Shown here piece after piece: positions 32,078-37,664 of a stretch of 37,664 nt of DNA. The notes under the pieces were generated by a model. The model had not been told where the DNA came from, did not search any database, and was given only the letters and a program-made list of their open reading frames with translations. The stretch is from NCBI GenBank assembly GCA_964448045.1, contig CAYUVF010000045.1, positions 1 to 37,664 on the forward strand. The letters are read 5' to 3'. This DNA comes from CAYUVF01 sp964448045 (lineage in GTDB: Bacteria; Bacteroidota; Rhodothermia; Rhodothermales; Salinibacteraceae). How positions within the stretch are numbered: the stretch's first letter is position 1; each line of letters opens with the position of its first letter. The position numbers and the translations under genes were made by a program.

Positions 32078-32866
32078 TCAGCTCTCGCCAATCAGTTCGT
32101 CGTAGCGTGTCCGGAGCAGCTTCACATCCTCCCACGTCGGGCGCTTCCAGTTCGGGTTGCGCAGCAGCGCCGCCGGATGGTACGTGACCATCGTTGGGAT
32201 GCCGTAAAAGTCGTGCTCCTTATCGCGCAGTGAGCCCAGCGAGGAGCTGCGATCGAGCATCGTGTTGCCGGCGACTTTGCCGACGCACAGGATGATTTTC
32301 GGCTGGATGAGCGCGATCTGCTTGTACAGGATGGGCAGATGTGCTTCGACCTCCTCCTCGTGCGGGTTGCGGTTGCGCGGCGGGCGGCTCTTCAGGATGT
32401 TTGTAATGTACACCTCGGAGCGGTCGAAGTTGATCGCATCCAAGATTTTATCGAGCAGCTTGCCCGCGCGGCCCACGAACGGTTCGCCATGCTTGTCCTC
32501 GTCGGCGCCGGGTGCCTCACCGATAATAAGCAGATCGGCGCGCGGGTCGCCCACGCCAAAGACGGCGTTGTCCCGGTTCTCGTCGATGGGGATGAGCACG
32601 GTGTCCTGCACGTACGCCTCGACCTCCTCCAGCGTCTCGGCGTCCTTGTACGGCGCGTCGTCGGGGATGAGCGACGTGATCCGTTCGGGCGGCGGGAGGG
32701 TGGCGTCTTCGGCGGGATTCACTTTGTTGCCGAAGAGGTCGTAGTTAGGCATCGGGTCGGAGTCGGTTGCATCAGAAGAAGCAGCGGCATCGAGGGGAAC
32801 GAGCGGCCCGTGCAGATCCATCTCCTGCTGGAGGAGCGTCCGTAAGTCGTTTAACACATCACGCAT
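32078..32866 (-). CDS. Family-4-type uracil-DNA glycosylase without iron-sulfur cysteines
   Basis: A 262-residue protein of the uracil-DNA glycosylase family 4 fold, which removes uracil from DNA. The catalytic motif is GEAPGADEDKHGEPFVGRAG (about residues 116-135) and the second is TYHPAALLRNPNWKRPTWED. The family normally has four cysteines holding a 4Fe-4S cluster: a CxxC before the first motif and two near KCRPPGNRxP. Here the segments read YVQDTVLIPIDENRDN and ILKSRPPRNRNPHEEEVEAHL, with no cysteines. The only Cys is in ILCVGKVAGN. The first 90 residues, rich in Asp/Glu/Pro, are extra. It lies 32 bases after coaBC and 49 before dnaB, in the same transcription unit. Confidence 0.88.
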   Translation of the reverse strand: MRDVLNDLRTLLQQEMDLHGPLVPLDAAASSDATDSDPMPNYDLFGNKVNPAEDATLPPPERITSLIPDDAPYKDAETLEEVEAYVQDTVLIPIDENRDNAVFGVGDPRADLLIIGEAPGADEDKHGEPFVGRAGKLLDKILDAINFDRSEVYITNILKSRPPRNRNPHEEEVEAHLPILYKQIALIQPKIILCVGKVAGNTMLDRSSSLGSLRDKEHDFYGIPTMVTYHPAALLRNPNWKRPTWEDVKLLRTRYDELIGES

Positions 32867-32898
32867 GGGGGCGCGGATCCGGAGAGCCGCCGTGCGAC

Positions 32899-34179
32899 TC
32901 AGGATGAGGCAGGAGCAGATCGGGTGGTGCGGAGCGTCGTCGCGATCCGGTCGAGGAGCGCGTCGGCCACATCGGGTTTGGACATCAGCGGCAGGTCCTC
33001 GCGCGATCCGTCGCGGCCCAGGAGCGTCACGCGGTTGGTCGATGGACCGAAGCCGGCGCCCTCCTCCAGCGGGTTGTTCACCGCGATCCAGTCGAGGTTT
33101 TTGGCCTCCAGTTTGCGCTTGGCGTTGGCGAGCACGTCGTCGGTTTCGAGCGCGAAGCCCATCAGTACCTGGCCGTCCTGTTTGTGTTCGCCCAGCGTCT
33201 TCAGGATATCGGGTGTGCGTCGCAAGGGCAAGGACCGCTCGCCGGATTCTTTTTTGAGCTTGCGCTCGGCTGGCGTGGCCGGGGTGTAATCGGCGACGGC
33301 GGCGGCCATGATGACGACGTCGGCAGTGCGGCGGGCCTGCACGGCCTCGTGCATCTGCTCGGCGGTCGTCACGTCGACGCGGTGCACGCCGGCGGGCGCG
33401 TCGAGATGCGTCGGGCCGCTTACCAGCGTCACAGTGGCGCCGCGCCGGGCGGCGGCTTCGGCGAGGGCGTAGCCCATCGTGCCTGTGGAGCGGTTCGTGA
33501 GCACGCGCACCGGGTCGATAGGCTCGCGGGTGGGCCCGGCAGTGACGAGCACGTCGAGGCCGGACCAGCGCGCGTCGTCGTCGGGTTCGGCCTCGTCGCC
33601 AATCAGCTCCACAATCCGGTCGCGGATGGTCTCCGGCTCGGGCATGCGGCCGGGGCCGACGAGCCCGCTGGCGAGCTCGCCATGTTCGGCGGGCATCACG
33701 TGATAGCCGTAGTCGCGCAGCTGCTCCAGGTTGGCTTGTGTGGCCGGGTGCTGGTACATGTCGCGGTCCATCGCCGGGCAGATGAGCATCGGGCAGGGGG
33801 CCGAGAGGGCGGTGGCCGTCAGCATCGAATCGCTGAAGCCGTGCGCCAGCTTGGCGATGGTCTGCGCTGTGGCGGGCGCGACGATGAACAGATCGGCCCA
33901 GCGGCCGAGGGAGACGTGCTGCGTCCAGCTTCCGTCGGAGTCGTCATCGCCCGATTCGGGGAAGATCTCCGTCAGCACGTCGCGTTCGGAGAGGGTGCCC
34001 AGCGTGAGCGGCGTGATAAAGCGCGCAGCGTCTGGCGTCATCAGCACCTGCACTTCGGCGCCCGCCTTCTTGAGCAGGCGCACCAGCAGGGCCGCTTTGT
34101 ACGCCGCGATGCTCCCGGTGATGCCCAGCAGAAGGCGGCGCCCTGACAGGTTGGCCACGTCGCCTTCGGGTGCGGTCAT
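32899..34179 (-). CDS. coaBC: Phosphopantothenoylcysteine synthetase/decarboxylase CoaBC
   Basis: A 426-residue bifunctional enzyme of coenzyme A synthesis. The N-terminal flavin-dependent CoaC half starts with LLLGITGSIAAYKAA (flavin-binding), then TQHVSLGRWADL with the catalytic His, and ICPAMDRDMYQHP. The CoaB half starts near residue 215 with VLVTAGPTREPIDPVR and the dinucleotide-type ALAEAAARRGATVTLVSG; it holds AAVADYTP and KLKKESG, whose Lys is catalytic. Together they join cysteine to 4'-phosphopantothenate using CTP and then remove the carboxyl group. Length is normal. It is part of the conserved yicC-gmk-rpoZ-coaBC order. Confidence 0.96.
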   Translation of the reverse strand: MTAPEGDVANLSGRRLLLGITGSIAAYKAALLVRLLKKAGAEVQVLMTPDAARFITPLTLGTLSERDVLTEIFPESGDDDSDGSWTQHVSLGRWADLFIVAPATAQTIAKLAHGFSDSMLTATALSAPCPMLICPAMDRDMYQHPATQANLEQLRDYGYHVMPAEHGELASGLVGPGRMPEPETIRDRIVELIGDEAEPDDDARWSGLDVLVTAGPTREPIDPVRVLTNRSTGTMGYALAEAAARRGATVTLVSGPTHLDAPAGVHRVDVTTAEQMHEAVQARRTADVVIMAAAVADYTPATPAERKLKKESGERSLPLRRTPDILKTLGEHKQDGQVLMGFALETDDVLANAKRKLEAKNLDWIAVNNPLEEGAGFGPSTNRVTLLGRDGSREDLPLMSKPDVADALLDRIATTLRTTRSAPASS

Positions 34180-34242
34180 GGGAGCGCAGCGGTTGAATGT
34201 ATCAGAGCGGCCGGGTGGAGCCGCGCGAGGCGCATCCGGCGG

Positions 34243-34533
34243 TTACTCGTTCGGGTTGCGGTGGTAGATCTCGTCGTTCAGCACCTCTTTGATCGCGATC
34301 TCCGTCGGCTCCGGCATCTTTTCGTATTCGATGGAGATTTTGGCCTGCTCTTCCTGCATGCGCGCATCTTCCATCTCGGGGCCGAAGCCTTCAAAATAGG
34401 ACAGCTTGTCTTCCAGCTCGGACTTCGTGTTCGACGCGACCTGGCGAGCGCGTTTGGATATGATCGCGACGGTTTCGTATAGGTTGCCCGTCTTGGCGGC
34501 GAGCGCCTCGACGTCAACGGTTTCAATAGCCAT
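34243..34533 (-). CDS. rpoZ: RNA polymerase omega subunit, Bacteroidota type
   Basis: A 96-residue protein. MAIETVDVEALAAKTGNLYE and VAIISKRARQVASN match omega, whose core is a helix carrying NxxxLVxxxSxRARQ; the end EYEKMPEPTEIAIKEVLNDEI is typical of the Bacteroidota version. It supports assembly of the beta' subunit in RNA polymerase. The start at 34533 is the first ATG before this pattern; a longer open frame running upstream overlaps gmk and is not real. Position between gmk and coaBC confirms the call. Confidence 0.93.
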   Translation of the reverse strand: MAIETVDVEALAAKTGNLYETVAIISKRARQVASNTKSELEDKLSYFEGFGPEMEDARMQEEQAKISIEYEKMPEPTEIAIKEVLNDEIYHRNPNE

Positions 34534-34579
34534 AGGGGACAAAAAGATTGGTGGTGCGGCGATCAGTAATCGCAAAGTG

Positions 34580-35152
34580 CTAACAGTTGAGAAACTGGCG
34601 GATGGCCTCCAAAGTTTCCGCCACAGCGCGCTCCAGCTCGCCCTGCTTGTTGACGATGGTGACATCGAAGCGGTGGGCTTGCTCCATCTCCCAGGTGGCC
34701 CGGTCGATGCGATCTTGCACATCGGCCTCATTCTCGGTGCCCCGCCCGCGCAGGCGCCGCGCGAGCACCTCCAGCGAGGACGGCGCGATGAAAATAACGA
34801 GCGCCTCGTCGCCAAAGATGCGTTTGACGTTCGCGGCGCCCTTGACGTCGATATCCAGCAGCACAGGCGCCTCCTTTGATTTGCGCTCGACCTCTTTGCG
34901 GAGGGTCCCGTAGCGGGTGCCGGAGTACACCTCTTCGTATTCCAGCAGCTCGCCGCTTTCGATGGCCGCGTCGAAGTCGGCATCCGAGAGGAAGTAGTAA
35001 TCTTCGCCGTGCGTCTCATTCGAGCGCGGATCGCGGGTGGTGGCGGAAACGGAGAACGCGACCTCCGGAATCTCATCCATGACGCGGTGCGCGATGGTCG
35101 TCTTCCCGGCGCCGCTCGGGGCGGTGAGGACGATGATGTGACGGTGGGGCAT
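34580..35152 (-). CDS. gmk: Guanylate kinase
   Basis: A 190-residue enzyme that converts GMP and ATP to GDP and ADP. The P-loop is TAPSGAGKTTI (residues 10-20). The GMP-binding segment is FSVSATTRDPRSNETHGEDYYFLSD, whose key part is SATTRDPR with Arg. GTRYGTLRKEVE, VLLDIDVKGAANVKR and the lid RLRGRGTEN follow. Size is normal. It lies 105 bases after yicC and 46 before rpoZ in the same direction. Confidence 0.97.
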   Translation of the reverse strand: MPHRHIIVLTAPSGAGKTTIAHRVMDEIPEVAFSVSATTRDPRSNETHGEDYYFLSDADFDAAIESGELLEYEEVYSGTRYGTLRKEVERKSKEAPVLLDIDVKGAANVKRIFGDEALVIFIAPSSLEVLARRLRGRGTENEADVQDRIDRATWEMEQAHRFDVTIVNKQGELERAVAETLEAIRQFLNC

Positions 35153-35257
35153 AGCCGGTTGGGAGCGGGGCGCGGGAAAACGGGGAGATAGTTAGAAAGG
35201 TAGGGATACCGGCTGTTCCTCAGTGGCTTTTTTGCATCTGTTCATCCCTGTTCTTTT

Positions 35258-36139
35258 TTACTCCACGTTGCGAATCTGTTCGCGGATTTTTTCGATTTCC
35301 TCCTTCATCGGCACGACGGCGCGAGAGATCGCGGGGTCGTTGGCTTTGGAGCCGATGGTGTTGACCTCACGGTGGATCTCCTGCGTGATGAACTTGAGCT
35401 TGCGGCCCACGGCGTCGTCGTTGTCGAGCGCTTCGCGGAACTGCTGCAAATGAGAGCGGAGGCGCACGCACTCCTCGGTGATGTCGAGCTTATCGGCGAG
35501 GAGTGCGACTTCCGTCTCCAGCCGATCGGGATCGATGCGGTCGTCGCTGATGAGCTGTTCGAGCCGCTCGGCGAGGCGGGCGCGCTTTTCGTCGACGCGC
35601 TTGGGCGCCCGCGATTCGATGATGTCGAGCCGGTTCTCGATCGCATCCATGCGCGCTTCGAGGTCATCGCGGAGCGCCCGGCCCTCTTCACGGCGCATCG
35701 AGCGGAGCTGCTCGATCGCCTCGCCGAGCGCTACTTGCACGGCGTCCCAGGCTTCTTCGGGCTCGTCCTCCTCGCGCTCGACCGTGGTGAAGATGTCCGA
35801 GAAATCCAGCAGATGATCGAGCGTGATGGGGGCATCGAGGCCGGCGGCCTCGCGCAGGCGCTCCAGCAGCTGCTTGTACGCTGCCGCGGCCTGGGTATCC
35901 ACCTCGATGGGCAACGCCTGGGTCTCGGCCTCCTCGACTTGGATGCGCACGTTGAAGCGCCCCCGCTCGAAGGCTTGCTTGATATGGTTTTGCACCTGCG
36001 ATTCGTGGGCGGCCAGCGTGCCGGGCATCCGCACCGATACGTCGCAGTGCCGCTTGTTCACCGAGCGGATCTCGACCGTGGCGGCGACGCCGTCCACGGT
36101 GGCCTGGCCTTCGCCGAAGCCGGTCATGCTTGCAATCAT
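35258..36139 (-). CDS. yicC: YicC-family endoribonuclease
   Basis: A 293-residue cytoplasmic protein. MIASMTGFGEGQA and EIRSVNKRHCDVSVRMP are the N-terminal hallmarks of YicC, and the C-terminal DUF1732 segment contains GRKLKFITQEIHREVNTIGSKAND, given here as a landmark, with conserved His and Glu residues. The family cleaves RNA; in E. coli it acts with polynucleotide phosphorylase on small RNAs, and it is linked to stationary-phase survival. The start at 36139 is the only ATG at the family N-terminus. It heads the yicC-gmk-rpoZ-coaBC-glycosylase-dnaB run. Confidence 0.96.
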   Translation of the reverse strand: MIASMTGFGEGQATVDGVAATVEIRSVNKRHCDVSVRMPGTLAAHESQVQNHIKQAFERGRFNVRIQVEEAETQALPIEVDTQAAAAYKQLLERLREAAGLDAPITLDHLLDFSDIFTTVEREEDEPEEAWDAVQVALGEAIEQLRSMRREEGRALRDDLEARMDAIENRLDIIESRAPKRVDEKRARLAERLEQLISDDRIDPDRLETEVALLADKLDITEECVRLRSHLQQFREALDNDDAVGRKLKFITQEIHREVNTIGSKANDPAISRAVVPMKEEIEKIREQIRNVE

Positions 36140-36187
36140 AGCGGTCGCGGGGATTGGGATGAGCGGTCGGGGAGCCTGACCGATGGG

Positions 36188-36226
36188 GAAAACGAAAAGC
36201 CGGGCTCTCTTACGAGCAACCCGGCT
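36188..36226 (-). terminator. Intrinsic terminator between tRNA-Ser and yicC
   Basis: On the minus strand AGCCGGG (36226-36220) pairs with CCCGGCT (36204-36198), with an inner CTC/GAG pair, followed by TTTTCGTTTT. It ends transcription coming from tRNA-Ser/frr before yicC, so yicC needs its own promoter within 36140-36190. Confidence 0.8.
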
Positions 36227-36240
36227 GGATACCTACGATG

Positions 36241-36366
36241 CCTAACAAAACCGAAAAGCGCTGTCATTCTGAGCCTGACGAAGAATCTCTTCAAGAGAGC
36301 TCGAACCCGTTCAAAGAGATCCCTCCTCGTTTCGTTAGTCGGGATGACAAAGTGGGTTTTGTTAGG
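36241..36366. repeat. 126-bp palindromic repeat element with nested inverted ends
   Basis: Outer arms CCTAACAAAACC (36241-36252) and GGTTTTGTTAGG (36355-36366) are a perfect 12-base inverted pair. Inner arms TGTCATTCTGA (36262-36272) and TCGGGATGACA (36339-36349) pair with two wobbles. The interior, with AGAATCTCTTCAAGAGAG, also contains small hairpins. No gene. It looks like a small non-autonomous palindromic element; related ends occur at 3727-3962 and 13171-13206. Confidence 0.85.
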
Positions 36367-36380
36367 TACTCGTGAATCAG

Positions 36381-36468
36381 CGGAGGGGGAGGGATTCGAA
36401 CCCTCGGTACCGCATGGCGGCACACTCGCTTTCCAGGCGAGCCCCTTCGACCGCTCGGGCACCCCTCC
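36381..36468 (-). tRNA. tRNA-Ser(GGA)
   Basis: 88 bases with acceptor GGAGGGG pairing with CCCCTCC, discriminator G, and the long variable arm of a serine tRNA. The anticodon stem CTCGC/GCGAG holds the loop CTGGAAA, giving anticodon GGA. The T arm GAGGG-TTCGAAT-CCCTC is perfect. CCA is not encoded. Confidence 0.96.
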
Positions 36469-36477
36469 GGAGAGTGG

Positions 36478-36545
36478 CGAATGTTGAATTTGGAAGTGCG
36501 AATGACAATCAAATTCGTCATTCGAAATCCACCATTCAGCATTCG
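36478..36545. repeat. Nested inverted repeat directly after the frr stop codon
   Basis: CGAATGTTGAAT (36478-36489) and ATTCAGCATTCG (36534-36545) pair with one G-T, and inside them CGAATGAC (36499-36506) and GTCATTCG (36517-36524) pair perfectly. It ends at the base next to the frr stop (36546-36548). There is no T-run, so it may be an mRNA-stabilising hairpin or a mobile repeat. The GCGAATG core also occurs in the intron at 16439-16460. Confidence 0.75.
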
Positions 36546-37115
36546 TCAGACTTGCATGATGTCTTCTTCTTTCTGGTCGAGCAGATCGTCCACGTTCTCG
36601 GTGAACTCCTGCGTGAGTGCGTCGAGTTCTTCCTCGGCGCCGTAGCGCACATCCTCGGAGAGGTTCTCCTGTTCGACGATTTTTTTGATCTTGTTTTTGG
36701 CGTCCCGGCGCGTGTTGCGCATGGAGATGCGCGTCTCCTCGGCGATCTCGTGCGTCTTGCGGACGAGTTCTTTGCGCCGCTCCTCGGAGAGCGGGGGAAT
36801 GGGGACGCGAATCTGCTGGCCGTCGTTTGAGGGGTTGAGCCCCAGGTTGGCCTTCATGATCCCCTTCTCGATGTCGCTCACCGCACTCTGATCGTAGGGC
36901 TGAACCAGTAGCAGGTCCGCCTGCGGCGCGCTGATGCTGGCAATTTGCTCCAGCGGGGTCTGGCTGCCGTAGTAATCCACCTTCACGTTCTGGAGCATCG
37001 CCGGCGAGGCCCGGCCCGTGCGAATAGAGCGAAGCTCCTGGCGCAAGTGCTCCAGTGCCGATTTCATTCCCTTGCGGGCTTCATCCAAACAGTCCTGAAC
37101 GGGGTCGTCTGACAT
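36546..37115 (-). CDS. frr: Ribosome recycling factor
   Basis: A 189-residue protein that with EF-G splits the ribosome after termination. The sequence has the RRF signatures RTGRASPAMLQNVKVDYYGS, SNDGQQIRVPIPPLSEERRKEL and ISMRNTRRDAKNKIKK, each shown only in part. Length is near the usual 185. The start at 37115 (MSDDPVQDCLDEARKGM) begins the long three-helix bundle. It follows pyrH by 39 bases, the conserved tsf-pyrH-frr order. Confidence 0.97.
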   Translation of the reverse strand: MSDDPVQDCLDEARKGMKSALEHLRQELRSIRTGRASPAMLQNVKVDYYGSQTPLEQIASISAPQADLLLVQPYDQSAVSDIEKGIMKANLGLNPSNDGQQIRVPIPPLSEERRKELVRKTHEIAEETRISMRNTRRDAKNKIKKIVEQENLSEDVRYGAEEELDALTQEFTENVDDLLDQKEEDIMQV

Positions 37116-37154
37116 AACCGGATGGGATCTCGTTCAACGTCAGTGAAGGCGGGA

Positions 37155-37664
37155 TCAAGCCGGAACGCGTTCGACCGACGCCTCGGTTTCATCCCAGTGA
37201 ACAAAGGTGCCCTCGCGCTCGCCCCGCAGAATCCGGCTGAGGTTGCCCGGCTCGCTCATGTTGAACACGATGATGGGCATGCGGGATTCCTGGCACAGCG
37301 TGAAGGCGGTCATGTCCATCACGCGCAGGCCCCGGTTGATGACTTCCTGCCCGTGGATGCGCGCAAACTGCTCGGCCGACGGGTCTTGCTCGGGGTCGGC
37401 GGTGAAGACGCCGTCAACGCGGGTGCCTTTGAGGATGACCTTCGCATCGATTTCCAGCCCGCGGAGCGCCGCGGCCGTATCGGTCGTAAAGTACGGGTTG
37501 CCGGTGCCCGCTCCAAAGATAACCACACGTCCCTTTTCGAGGTGGCGGATGGCGCGGCGGCGGATGAAGGGCTCCGCAATCTCCTCCATCTTGATGCTCG
37601 ACTGCAGGCGCGTCTGCAGGCCGCGCTGTTCGAGGGCGTCCTGCAGGGCCATGGCGTTGATCAT
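37155..37664 (-). CDS. pyrH: UMP kinase, C-terminal part (gene runs off the right edge)
   Basis: The last 169 residues of an amino-acid-kinase-fold UMP kinase, which makes UDP from UMP and ATP. Features are RRAIRHLEKGRVVIFGAGTG with the typical GTGNPYFTTDTAAALR, then ILKGTRVDGVFTADP and DMTAFTLCQE near the UMP site. The N-terminal nucleotide-binding part (about 70 residues) lies beyond the window, so the apparent ATG at the edge (MINAMALQDALE) is an internal Met. It is followed by frr on the same strand. Confidence 0.95.
   Translation of the reverse strand: MINAMALQDALEQRGLQTRLQSSIKMEEIAEPFIRRRAIRHLEKGRVVIFGAGTGNPYFTTDTAAALRGLEIDAKVILKGTRVDGVFTADPEQDPSAEQFARIHGQEVINRGLRVMDMTAFTLCQESRMPIIVFNMSEPGNLSRILRGEREGTFVHWDETEASVERVPA

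Overview
The window looks like a chromosomal segment of a member of the Rhodothermota (Salinibacter/Rhodothermus relatives). The inference rests on high GC with Bacteroidota-type gene content: a rpmB-rpmG-DUF4295 cluster, a Bacteroidota-type RNA polymerase omega subunit, a SusC-like TonB receptor with a carboxypeptidase-regulatory domain, a giant propeller-type hybrid two-component regulator, and an intein-bearing DnaB. No taxonomic marker such as 16S rRNA is present, so the assignment is an inference.

Layout. 1-2647 (minus): a chemotaxis-type CheB-CheR-PAS fusion, cut by the left edge and carrying a one-base frameshift in a 9-C run. 2998-6231 (minus): an exported thioredoxin-like protein, a Na+/Ca2+ exchanger-family antiporter and moeA. 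6232-7023: a gene-free region packed with DnaA boxes (three perfect, many near-perfect) around an A/T-rich unwinding element. I read it as the chromosomal origin oriC, although dnaA is not adjacent. 7024-9495: comEC (minus). 9801-16795 (plus): nusB, a PPP-type phosphatase, ychF, a lipoprotein, a LolC/E-like permease, phosphosulfolactate synthase, rpmB, rpmG, a DUF4295 protein, tRNA-Pro(TGG), and a tRNA-Arg(TCT) split by a 394-nt group I intron.

16831-20400 (minus): an iron-uptake-type pair, a TonB-dependent receptor followed by a PepSY membrane protein. Then come tRNA-Cys(GCA), a 1414-residue hybrid regulator (propeller, kinase, receiver, AraC), a small exported protein behind a regularly spaced GTAAC array, a degenerate receiver protein, and a GAF/multi-PAS histidine kinase (all plus).

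29407-36139 is a housekeeping gene run on the minus strand: yicC, gmk, rpoZ, coaBC, a family-4 uracil-DNA glycosylase without cluster cysteines, and dnaB with a 343-residue LAGLIDADG intein inside its P-loop. 36381-37664 (minus) holds tRNA-Ser(GGA), frr and the C-terminal part of pyrH.

Gene polarity changes around 6.2-7.0 kb: genes to the left point left, and apart from comEC the genes up to 16.8 kb point right. This agrees with bidirectional replication from the proposed origin. The most distinctive points are the origin, the tRNA-Arg group I intron with matching P1, P7, P8 and P10 pairings, the P-loop intein, the degenerate signalling parts, and a dispersed palindromic repeat family.
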